The notes beneath the pieces were generated by a model, which saw only the letters and a program-made list of their open reading frames with translations, searched no databases and had not been told where the DNA came from. A stretch of DNA of 64,000 nt, from contig NZ_NQWI01000003.1 in NCBI RefSeq assembly GCF_002532535.1, positions 1 through 64,000 of the forward strand, written 5' to 3'. The stretch comes from Candidatus Viridilinea mediisalina. GTDB taxonomy: Bacteria > Chloroflexota > Chloroflexia > Chloroflexales > Chloroflexaceae. Made by a program: the position numbers and the translations under genes. This document shows, in pieces, positions 47,405 to 55,688 of the stretch (its first letter is position 1; each line of letters starts with the position of its first letter).

Positions 47405-49387
47405 TTACCCATAGACCGCCACGACCCGTTGCTGTGCTGGCGGCAGTGCCACCGTTGCATAGGTGCGCCCCGCAAGGGTGATCTGCGGTGCGCTGGTTGT
47501 TTGCTGCGCCGCCAAGCCGAATTCGCGGAGTTCCCGGGTGCCGTGGCGCAGTGGCAAGAGCAGCACGGCTGGGCCAACCGGATTGGGGGGCACCTTGAGT
47601 TCTACCGTGAGCCGTTGGGTGTCAGCCTCCCAAAAGGTGGCTCCGATCTGAAGGGCCTGACGCGCTTCGATGAAGTTCAACCAGCGCTCGGCACTCATGA
47701 TCGGCAGCCCTTGGCTCGCCGCATACTCCAGGGTTGTGGCAAGCCATGTGCCCACTTCCTCGGCAATGTTCCCACCAAACAAAAAGGGATCGATGTGGCA
47801 TTGTAGCCCCAATGCCGCCGGGTAGTGGGCCACACTCGCCGCAATTTGGGCCATGGTCACCTCCGCAGCCTCTGCGCCACTCAACCCTACCTCAAAGCCG
47901 GTCGCAAAGACCGGCATCAGATGCTCATCTACGAGTTGGGTGGGTTGCTGGTAGACACTCAATAGCGCCCCGTCGTTGTCCACAAAGCGCATAGGCAGGC
48001 CCGTGCCACTCAGGTAGCCGTAGGCCCATGTGCCATCAGCATGGCGTACCGCTGGCCCGGAGTGGTAGTGATCGAGATTCATCCGCAAGCCGTAGCGAGC
48101 CTGGATACGTGCATTTTCAACCCAACCATGCCAGAGAATGCGGTGCGTCCGCACTGTTGGCGGCAACGGCCCATAGCCATGCTTGATAAAATCGTTCCAG
48201 TAGGTATTGTAGCCCGGCTCTAGCCCCATTTCAACATACGGATGCATGCCAAACTCATGACCCCGTGCCCGCCACGCGGCAATCTGGGCAGGCGTAGGCA
48301 GCGGATCATTCCCCCGTAGCCGTCCGCCCACCAGTGGTAACTCCGCCAACGCCCAACGCGAACGGCGCGTCGCCCGCCCCAGCAGATCGCTCTCTGGTGG
48401 CGTATAGTAGACCGAAGCCGTGCCAGCGTGCTGCTCCACCGCAGTATACAACTGCTCAATATGGCTCACGCGGCTCCCATGGGCATCGCCGGTTGCCACC
48501 AACACACTTGGCGCACCCTCCGGGAAGTACCAGAGGCGCAAGAGCGGTGGCCCCGCTTGGACCAACAGTTCCAGCAACAGGCTCAACATGCGCTGCTGAA
48601 GATCGGCCTGCGGCACGGCCATGCGCTCCAGATCGATCCAGCCGTAGAAAAGATCGCTCGCCCGAATCCCCTCCATTCCATCACGCTCCTGGTCGGCCCA
48701 CTCAGGATTACCCTGACGCAGTAGCGCAATGCAACGGGCCAGATCATAGGCCCAATAGAGTGTCCGCCCGCGCCCCACTTGGTGCCAACAGAGCAACGGA
48801 TCACCTGCTTGGTTGGTGGCCAGCACGTCGGCCCCCGCGAGCGCAATGCGGGCGCACGGCCCATGCACCTGCAACGGCCCTCGTTCCAGCCCGGCCAGAT
48901 CAGGATGCTCACTAATCATCTGCACATAATCACCGGCAACCCTGGCACCCAAATCATGTACGCCAAAGAGTTCAGCGAGTTGCCCAGTGGCCTGAAAGCC
49001 CACCAAGACCCCGCCTTGTAGTACAAAATCATGCAGCAGCGCCACGAGACTACTATGCAGCGCCCCAGGCCCGAGCAACACCACCTGCACAGCGGCCAAC
49101 GCCTGCTCATTCAACTCAGCCACATGCAACCGGCGCAGACTCACAAAGCCCTCGGTACGCAGAATTTCGCTCAGATAGCCACTAAAATTGGGCTGTCCCC
49201 CTGGATTATTCAGAATCAAAAGTTGACCAGCATCCTCATTGGTACCAGGCGGCACCGCCAGCCCACTCGCATCCGCAAATGGCGCAGCCAACGGCTGCCA
49301 CTCCAAACCATAGGCCAGCAACAACCCCGCAGCCGTCGTATGCGCCGCAGTCGCCAAAAACTCGCGCCGGGAGATCTGTCTCTTCAT
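47405..49387 (-). CDS. Secreted polysaccharide deacetylase-like protein (Tat signal)
   Basis: 660 residues. The N-terminus MKRQISRREFLATAAHTTAAG is a twin-arginine signal, so the protein is exported folded. Residues about 40-260 look like a class I glutamine-amidotransferase-like (ThuA-type) fold. Residues about 290-560 contain elements of a polysaccharide-deacetylase TIM barrel: VLVATGDAHGSRVSHI, GHEFGMHPY and QCHIDP, the last two likely supplying His ligands. The remainder is beta-rich. It probably acts on an extracellular glycan. The ATG at 49387 has GGAG seven bases upstream. It is cotranscribed with the downstream SpeE-like gene (22-base gap). Confidence 0.75.
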   Translation of the reverse strand: MKRQISRREFLATAAHTTAAGLLLAYGLEWQPLAAPFADASGLAVPPGTNEDAGQLLILNNPGGQPNFSGYLSEILRTEGFVSLRRLHVAELNEQALAAVQVVLLGPGALHSSLVALLHDFVLQGGVLVGFQATGQLAELFGVHDLGARVAGDYVQMISEHPDLAGLERGPLQVHGPCARIALAGADVLATNQAGDPLLCWHQVGRGRTLYWAYDLARCIALLRQGNPEWADQERDGMEGIRASDLFYGWIDLERMAVPQADLQQRMLSLLLELLVQAGPPLLRLWYFPEGAPSVLVATGDAHGSRVSHIEQLYTAVEQHAGTASVYYTPPESDLLGRATRRSRWALAELPLVGGRLRGNDPLPTPAQIAAWRARGHEFGMHPYVEMGLEPGYNTYWNDFIKHGYGPLPPTVRTHRILWHGWVENARIQARYGLRMNLDHYHSGPAVRHADGTWAYGYLSGTGLPMRFVDNDGALLSVYQQPTQLVDEHLMPVFATGFEVGLSGAEAAEVTMAQIAASVAHYPAALGLQCHIDPFLFGGNIAEEVGTWLATTLEYAASQGLPIMSAERWLNFIEARQALQIGATFWEADTQRLTVELKVPPNPVGPAVLLLPLRHGTRELREFGLAAQQTTSAPQITLAGRTYATVALPPAQQRVVAVYG

Positions 49388-49469
49388 GGTCTCCATACGG
49401 TACAAGTTGCCCCTAACGTAGCGCTAAATTTCTTTTCAGTCGGCTTGACATGCTTGTTAGGTGTTCGTA

Positions 49470-49527
49470 TGCTCAAGCTCAAAACCTCTGTGTCCTCGGT
49501 GCCTCTGTGGTGAAAATCTCTGTACCT
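49470..49527. repeat. CACAGAGG repeat arm
   Basis: AAACCTCTGTGTCCTCGGTG and CCTCTGTGGTGAAAATCTCT lie between the sialidase-like gene and the deacetylase-like gene. Confidence 0.75.
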
Positions 49528-51234
49528 CTAGCGCCGTAGACGCAAATAGACCATGCCGACAAACGAGATCAGCAGTGCCGCACTCAACAGGCCCACACCT
49601 ACCCCCTGGAGCCCACGCAGTTCCCAGAGGGGCGGGCCATCAAGCGTCTCAAGCCTAGCTAGTTGCTCTGCGAGGGGCGTGGGGGTGGGCAGAATCACCG
49701 GCTCAGGCGTTGCTGTGGGCAACGTATCAGGATGGGGCGTAAAGGTGGGCGCTGGTGCTTGCTCTGGTGCGGTAAGTTGAGCGCTACTGTACCAGACCAA
49801 CTGCTGCTCGGCGCGGCTCACTGGATGGAAGTTACTAGTAAACCAGAGCGCATGCAGTCGGTTACCTCGTTCAATCACCAATTGCGGGCCCAGCGGATTA
49901 TCGGCACCCGTCGCTATCCGTACTGGTGCCGACCAACGCTGACCGTCCCAATGCAGATGCAACAACTGCGCTGTCGCACTACCGCTGCCCGGCTGTAGGC
50001 CCACCATCAACAGATGGATGTGGCCTTGACTATCGGCGGCCATGCTAAAGCGCGGGTAGAGCGCCTGGCGCTGCCCGCGCGCCTGCACATCTGGAATGAT
50101 CCGTGGGGATGTCCATGTATTCCCACCATCAGACGAAGATTGGTAGAAGACGCTGTTACTCCGCGTGCCCCGGTAGACCAGCATGAGCGTGTTGGCTTGG
50201 TTCAGCCCTAATACCGCTTGGGTCACTGGTTCATCAAGCACCCCCAGCTTGCGCGGAGTACTCCAATCTGTAGCGCCAGCATCAGCGTAGCGGTAGACCA
50301 ATTGCCCCCCTACAGCATCTGCATTCTTCCGCTCTTCCCATATGACATGTACGCGCTGGCGCTCATCCACCGTGATCTGGGGATAAAGCGCATGGGCATC
50401 CTCCTGCTGATCCTGCTGATCCTGCTCATCCTGTTCATCCTGCTCATCCTGCTCATCCTGCTCATCATCCGAGAGATTCTCGGTTAATGACCAGATGGTA
50501 CCACCATTATCAGAAAAGCGGTAGAAAATATAGGGGCAATCGGAGCAGATTTTTCGTTCAGAATCACCCTCTAACATCTGAGCAATCGTTTCAATACCCG
50601 GAGGAATCTCATTCATCACCATATGCAGGGTGCCATCATGCTGATCCAACGCCATATGGCTATGTGGGCCTTGGCTCAATGGCCATGGCGGAAAGAGCAA
50701 CAGGTTACGCACCACCTCATCGAGGGCTGCCGTGAGAAACCATTGGCGTCCCGTATTACCCACCAACATATGGAGCTTGCTATCACGCCCGGTCAGCAAC
50801 TGTCCCCGTAGCTCAAAAGCGGGATTATACATCCCCGCCCCACCACTGAGGGTTGACCCAGCATCACCCAGCGATGGACGTTCACGCTGAAATATGATTG
50901 AGCTTGTTGTCCATGTATCATCAATGCGCGCTCGGTAGATCAACAGATCATGATAGGCTGCCGCTTGTGTGCCCGGCTCACGCTGTTCACTTATATCTAG
51001 TTTGACACTATGCCAAACGGTATGGATTGAACCATAATGATCAACCGCGAGTGCTGGCACGCCAGCAATGGTCATCTCTTCGTCGTCCAACTCGGAAATA
51101 GCTACTGGATCGCTCCAGCGCAACGCTGTTGTCGCCATGCTCTTTGGTACTGCCAGAAGCACCATAAGCAGTGCCCCCACCAGGGCAGCAAGCAGCAAGA
51201 ACACACGACGCGGATTGTGTGGAAAGAAACCCAT
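49528..51234 (-). CDS. Secreted, membrane-anchored BNR/sialidase-like protein
   Basis: 568 residues with an N-terminal signal/TM segment (RRVFLLLAALVGALLMVLL) and a C-terminal TM anchor (GVGVGLLSAALLISFVGMVY) followed by LRLRR. Between them are BNR/Asp-box-like repeats of the six-bladed sialidase fold (for example FSDNGGTIWS and SSDGGNTWTS). A 24-residue run of DEQ repeats is encoded by a 12-base tandem. No complete set of sialidase Arg residues is recognised, so it may be a glycan-binding beta-propeller. The ATG at 51234 is chosen over a GTG at 51249. It is the first gene of the cluster down to 43720. Confidence 0.78.
   Translation of the reverse strand: MGFFPHNPRRVFLLLAALVGALLMVLLAVPKSMATTALRWSDPVAISELDDEEMTIAGVPALAVDHYGSIHTVWHSVKLDISEQREPGTQAAAYHDLLIYRARIDDTWTTSSIIFQRERPSLGDAGSTLSGGAGMYNPAFELRGQLLTGRDSKLHMLVGNTGRQWFLTAALDEVVRNLLLFPPWPLSQGPHSHMALDQHDGTLHMVMNEIPPGIETIAQMLEGDSERKICSDCPYIFYRFSDNGGTIWSLTENLSDDEQDEQDEQDEQDEQDQQDQQEDAHALYPQITVDERQRVHVIWEERKNADAVGGQLVYRYADAGATDWSTPRKLGVLDEPVTQAVLGLNQANTLMLVYRGTRSNSVFYQSSSDGGNTWTSPRIIPDVQARGQRQALYPRFSMAADSQGHIHLLMVGLQPGSGSATAQLLHLHWDGQRWSAPVRIATGADNPLGPQLVIERGNRLHALWFTSNFHPVSRAEQQLVWYSSAQLTAPEQAPAPTFTPHPDTLPTATPEPVILPTPTPLAEQLARLETLDGPPLWELRGLQGVGVGLLSAALLISFVGMVYLRLRR
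50398..50472. repeat. Coding 9-12 bp tandem in the sialidase-like gene
   Basis: Repeated CTGCTCATC units on the plus strand encode the DEQDEQDEQDQQ run on the minus strand. The frame is maintained. Confidence 0.8.
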
Positions 51235-51279
51235 ACGCCATGGTAGCACAATCTACCTGCCAACCCAAGGCTTCTTCGC

Positions 51280-51515
51280 GCTAACAAGTTTTTTGTTAGC
51301 ACGAAAAAGCTCTGAGCCGCAACGTTGGCTGAGCCTGTCGAAGCCACGCGGCGCGGTGGCGCGGTGGCGCGGTGGCTGAGCTTGTCGAAGCCAGCCTGTC
51401 GAAGCCACGCGGCGCGGTGGCGCGGTGGCGCGGTGGCTGAGCTTGTCGAAGCCAGCTTGTCGAAGCCAGCCTGTCGAAGCCACGCGGCGCGGCCCAGAAC
51501 TTCTTCGCGCTAATC
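51280..51515. repeat. TGTCGAAGCC palindrome cluster
   Basis: Bounded by GTTAGCACGAAAAAGCTCTG and CAGAACTTCTTCGCGCTAA, with internal GAGCCTGTCGAAGCCACGCG and GTGGCTGAGCTTGTCGAAGC copies and two GCGGTGGC triplet runs. It has the same architecture as 3275-3418 and 53530-53652. Confidence 0.85.
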
Positions 51516-51517
51516 CG

Positions 51518-51564
51518 TTTTTTCTTTCGGTTTGGCGGCTGCACCGCCAAACCGAAAGAAAAAA
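51518..51564. terminator. 21-bp hairpin, GGCGGC family
   Basis: TTTTTTCTTTCGGTTTGGCGG pairs with its exact complement around the loop CTGCA, 24 bases after the ABC exporter stop codon. It is likely the terminator of that gene. Confidence 0.75.
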
Positions 51565-51587
51565 GAGGGCTTTGGGACAGCGCTCCC

Positions 51588-53450
51588 TCAAACTTCCGCA
51601 TGGCTAAATTGGCTCATGTAGAGTGCGTAGTAAGCCCCCTCAAGCGCAAGCAATTCATCATGGGTGCCCCGTTCCACAATCTGGCCGTCCTGAACTACGA
51701 GTACCACGTTGGCGTTGCGTATGGTGCTGAGCCGGTGGGCAATGACAAAACTGGTGCGCCCGATCAGCAGTTGGTCGAAGGCCCGTTGGATCAGCCGCTC
51801 GGTGCGCGTATCCACACTGCTGGTCGCTTCGTCCAAAATAAGGATGCGCGGATCGGCGAGGGCTGCGCGGGCGATGGCGAGCAGTTGGCGCTGGCCCTGG
51901 CTGAGGCCGCCGCCCCGTTCGCCCAAGACGGTCTGGTAACCATTGGGCAGTCGCTCGATGAACTCGTGGGCCGCAACGAGTTGCGCCGCCGCAATGACCT
52001 CGGCGTCGCTGGCGGCGATCCGCCCGTAGCGAATGTTGTTCATCACGGTGTCGGCAAAGAGGAAGGAATCCTGAAGCACAATCCCGATCTGACGACGTAG
52101 GCTGGCCGCAGTCACCATGCGTACATCGTGGCCATCAATCGTTACGCTACCCGCAGCCACATCGTAGAAGCGTGGGATCAGATTGATAATCGTTGTCTTG
52201 CCCGCGCCGGTTGGCCCCACAATCGCTACCATGTGGCCCGGTTCGGCCACAAAGCTGACGCCGCGTAACACAGGTTGATCGGCAATGTAGGCCGCATGCA
52301 CCGCATCAAAGACAACCCGCCCGTTGATCGGTGGTAGTTCATAGGCATCAGGCCGATCCAGGAGCTCTGGATCGGTATCAATCAGGCCAAAGATGCGCTC
52401 ACCTCCAGCTACCGCACTCTGCAAATTGGTCCAGAGGACGGCAATCTGCTGAATGGGCTGGTTGAAACGCTGCACATACTGGATGAAGGCAAAAACCATG
52501 CCGAGCGAGATCACCCCGCTGCCCAGCAGAGCTTGACCGCGCAGGGCGCTCAGGCCACCTACGACCACCACAATGGCAATGGCCACATAGCCGAGCGCCT
52601 CTAGCACCGGGTTGAGCGCACTGGTGAAACTTGCGGCGCGCACATTGGCATCACGGTTGGCCGCATTGGCCGCCCGGAACTGTGCGATGCTCTCTGCTTC
52701 GCGGTTGAAAGCCTGCACCTCGCGCATCCCAGCGATCCCCTCTTGCAGCCCGGCATTCACATTGCCCATCTGCTGGCGGCTGGTGCGAAACGCTTTGCGT
52801 GCCTGCGTCGAGAAATAGAGCGTCGCCAAGATCATTACCGGCACCACACTGAGACTCAGCAGCGCATAGGTCAGATTGGTCGCCAACATGAGCACGCCGG
52901 TCACAAGGAGCTGAAGCACCCCACTGATCACACTGAGCAGCGCAAAGCCAAGAGCCTGCTGAATGGTATCGGTATCACTGGTAATGCGGCTCATGATATT
53001 CCCAGCCTCGTTGCGCGTATAGTAGCCCACCGAGAGCCGCTGAATTTGGGCAAAGGTATCCTCGCGGATGCGGCGTAGCGCCTGTTGGCCGACCCAATTC
53101 ATACTAAAGAAGGCGATCCCCTGAAGCAGTGCGCCGGTTGCAAAGAGGCCACTCATGAGCAGCACCAGGCCAGCCAAGCCCCTCAATCGCTCCTCTGGCG
53201 CGACCACTACTGCTGCTGGATCATACCAACAGGTATCCAGACGGGGCAGAAAGTAGCAGTCAACCGCTTGGCCAATCAGGGGCGCAGTGCCAACCTGAAA
53301 GACCGTGGCCACAATGATCATCAAGACCGTCAGCACCAACAGATACCACCAAGGCCGCACATAGGTACCAAAGCGACGCAGCGTCGCCACAACATCCTTA
53401 GGCTTCTCGGCCTCTTGGCGCAATGCCCGTCCGGGCGACCCCATCATCAT
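51588..53450 (-). CDS. ABC exporter, fused permease and ATPase
   Basis: 620 residues. A six-helix type-IV exporter membrane domain (about 30-340) is joined to a nucleotide-binding domain with Walker A GPTGAGKTT, signature LSQGQ and Walker B ILILDEAT, followed by the H-loop in IAHRLST. It is a half-transporter of the MsbA/MdlB multidrug/lipid exporter class and is expected to dimerise. No paired half-transporter is adjacent, so it may be a homodimer. Three consecutive ATG codons start the protein; AAGGAT lies upstream of the first (53450). The cargo is unknown. Confidence 0.93.
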   Translation of the reverse strand: MMMGSPGRALRQEAEKPKDVVATLRRFGTYVRPWWYLLVLTVLMIIVATVFQVGTAPLIGQAVDCYFLPRLDTCWYDPAAVVVAPEERLRGLAGLVLLMSGLFATGALLQGIAFFSMNWVGQQALRRIREDTFAQIQRLSVGYYTRNEAGNIMSRITSDTDTIQQALGFALLSVISGVLQLLVTGVLMLATNLTYALLSLSVVPVMILATLYFSTQARKAFRTSRQQMGNVNAGLQEGIAGMREVQAFNREAESIAQFRAANAANRDANVRAASFTSALNPVLEALGYVAIAIVVVVGGLSALRGQALLGSGVISLGMVFAFIQYVQRFNQPIQQIAVLWTNLQSAVAGGERIFGLIDTDPELLDRPDAYELPPINGRVVFDAVHAAYIADQPVLRGVSFVAEPGHMVAIVGPTGAGKTTIINLIPRFYDVAAGSVTIDGHDVRMVTAASLRRQIGIVLQDSFLFADTVMNNIRYGRIAASDAEVIAAAQLVAAHEFIERLPNGYQTVLGERGGGLSQGQRQLLAIARAALADPRILILDEATSSVDTRTERLIQRAFDQLLIGRTSFVIAHRLSTIRNANVVLVVQDGQIVERGTHDELLALEGAYYALYMSQFSHAEV

Positions 53451-53529
53451 GGGTGGTTATCCTTGCTATCACGTTCGTCTTCGTTTGAGAATGACTAGAA
53501 TTTGTAGGGCTGCGCCCTTCAACCCGCTG

Positions 53530-53652
53530 TTAGCGCGAAGAAGCCTTGGGTTCGTGGGGGTGCGTCGCGTTGGCTGAGCCTGTCGAAGCCACCGCGACGT
53601 TGGCTTCGACAGGCTCAGCCAACGTCGCGGCCCAGAACTTCTTCGCGCTAAC
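53530..53652. repeat. TGTCGAAGCC element with long inverted repeat
   Basis: Outer arms GTTAGCGCGAAGAAG and CTTCTTCGCGCTAAC are exact complements. An inner pair GTTGGCTGAGCCTGTCGAAG / CTTCGACAGGCTCAGCCAAC is exact as well. A nearly intact unit of the family, about 120 bases. Confidence 0.88.
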
Positions 53653-53842
53653 AAAGAGTTTTCTTGGAAGAGGCTTCGCCTCACCCCCCCCCCGGCAAGA
53701 AACTCACCTTCATGCGTATGGTAACATACCTACATCTCCTTGACACCCCCCTCACGTAATGCTACCCTGTACCCGAAACAATGTCTCTGTGAGGGAGATG
53801 CTTTAGCATGCGCATCGTCTCGCTAGGATGGAGTAAGGGGCT

Positions 53843-55660
53843 ATGACCCACCACGAGCCAACTATCGCCGCCATTCTCCGGCAACTTGCCGGTGAGTACC
53901 ATGGCCCCGTTGAGGAACGGCGGGTGCTTGAGCGGGTGCTCGAACAGCGTCCCAGTAACGCCAAAAACCCCTTTGCTACGATTCGCGAACGTCTGCGTTG
54001 GGATGGACTGGCGCTGGGCTGGTTGCGCCTGGGCCGTGGCCAACTGATGCCTCTGCATATTGCGCTGCATGGCTTGCGCTTTCGCTGTCTGCCCCGCGAT
54101 GAGGATCTTGGAAATGGCATGCTGCCCCTTGCCCATCTGCTGCCCTTCTGTGGCACCCGTGGCATGAACTTTACTCTGCAGGATGCCTGGGGTAGGCCGC
54201 TGGAGTTTATCAGCCTGAAACCTGATGAGCCACACATGAACGGTATGCCCGCCTTTGCAATGAATCAGTGGTACAGTAAGGTTGGTTTCCGTAGTGGCGA
54301 TAGTATCATTGTTACCGTGACGCGCAGCGATCCGCTGGTATTGACCATGACCCGCGAACGGCGCGAGGATTTTTCAGCAAGCGCTGTGGCCAAGCAGGAT
54401 GCTGAGTTGCTTGAGGCGATCTTGCAGCGTACCCAGCGCACACAGAGTACGCTTGCCCCCTGTGATGAGATCGTGCTGCCTATCTTTGCTACCGCACCAT
54501 GGCGCAGCGCCTACCCCGGTACCCCTTGGCAACACCTCGTGCTGCGCGATGAGCGCCTCACCCTGGTGGATGACATCTTTCTTACCAATCAGCCCCTGGG
54601 TGCGCTCAAGCTCTTCAACTGCGCCGAGGTCTTTGAACCACCCCCACGCGCAGCCGATGCCGATGAAGCCCGCGATCGCGCCCTCCTTGCCCAGATCGAG
54701 GCGCTCCAGCACGAACTGCACCGCGCTCGTGAACGCGATGCCGAAGCGGGGCTCTGGAATGGCCAAGTGCAACGCGCCTCCGCAACCTTCGGTGGCTTCA
54801 GTGAGGACGATACCAACCAGCATCACCTCTTCGATCAGCTTGAAGATGAACTCGTTGGCGGCGATTGGGAACTTGATGACGATTGGGACGATGATGATGA
54901 CTTTGATCAGCCCGAGGGGGTTGTAGTTGACCAAGCTACCCTCCAGGCTGCTCACGAGCGCATGCTTCAACTGTTACCCCCTGAAACCATTGCGCGCCTC
55001 AATCAGGCCCGCGATGAAGAGGCTGAAGTCATTATTGCCCAACATCTCAATATGCTCCTCGCTCGCGCCCCCGATCTCTTCCCCCGCATCAACATCTTAC
55101 CCATCACCAATGAAGATGAGACGTTTGAATCATCTTTTTTTGGTGATTGGGTAGAGGATGATTGGGATGAAGATTATGATGGTAATTTTGACCACTTTGA
55201 AGATCTGTTTGAGGATACCAATACTTCGGTTTCACTCGATCAGAGTAGCGATCTCATTGCCCAGTTTTACGACTACCTGCTTGAAATGGGTAAAACGAGT
55301 ACCACGGCGCGCGCCCGCTCACGGGCACTCAAGATCTATGCCGAGTTCCTCGCCTCCTACTATGGGCGCACCCTCGCCCAAGGTGACTACGCGACCCTCG
55401 ATGAGTGCCTCTTCTTCTACTACCCGCGCCGTGTCAATAAGACCTCTGAACGCCAAGTGCGCGATCTCTGTACCGCGTTGAAGCAGTTCTACGCCTTCCT
55501 CATCCAACGAGGTGTCATTGAAGACGACCGCTTCGCTGAAGCGCTTTGGCGCCGCCGTGATCAAGTGGTGCGCGTGGTGGAACTCTACGACCAGATGACC
55601 GGCGATTCGCCGAGCTTTGAGTTGCTCTTTGAACGGCTCTTTCTGCCGTATACGGAGTAA
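53843..55660 (+). CDS. Unknown acidic protein with SAM-like C-terminal domain
   Basis: 605 residues, no recognised family. Residues 1-190 form a mixed alpha/beta region (beginning MTHHEPTIAAILRQLAGEYH). A possible second domain spans about 200-260. A coiled-coil and very acidic stretches follow (DDDWDDDDDFDQ at about 350 and DWVEDDWDEDYDG at about 435). The last 135 residues look like the SAM-like helical core-binding domain of tyrosine recombinases (MGKTSTTARARSRALKIYAEFL and RQVRDLCTALKQFYAFL), but no catalytic domain follows. AAGGGG precedes the ATG. The kinase gene starts 28 bases after its stop, so the two are probably cotranscribed and the protein may be a kinase target or partner. Confidence 0.8.
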   Translation: MTHHEPTIAAILRQLAGEYHGPVEERRVLERVLEQRPSNAKNPFATIRERLRWDGLALGWLRLGRGQLMPLHIALHGLRFRCLPRDEDLGNGMLPLAHLLPFCGTRGMNFTLQDAWGRPLEFISLKPDEPHMNGMPAFAMNQWYSKVGFRSGDSIIVTVTRSDPLVLTMTRERREDFSASAVAKQDAELLEAILQRTQRTQSTLAPCDEIVLPIFATAPWRSAYPGTPWQHLVLRDERLTLVDDIFLTNQPLGALKLFNCAEVFEPPPRAADADEARDRALLAQIEALQHELHRARERDAEAGLWNGQVQRASATFGGFSEDDTNQHHLFDQLEDELVGGDWELDDDWDDDDDFDQPEGVVVDQATLQAAHERMLQLLPPETIARLNQARDEEAEVIIAQHLNMLLARAPDLFPRINILPITNEDETFESSFFGDWVEDDWDEDYDGNFDHFEDLFEDTNTSVSLDQSSDLIAQFYDYLLEMGKTSTTARARSRALKIYAEFLASYYGRTLAQGDYATLDECLFFYYPRRVNKTSERQVRDLCTALKQFYAFLIQRGVIEDDRFAEALWRRRDQVVRVVELYDQMTGDSPSFELLFERLFLPYTE

Positions 55661-55688
55661 TACTCAGGGTAATACGGCAGAGGCACAC

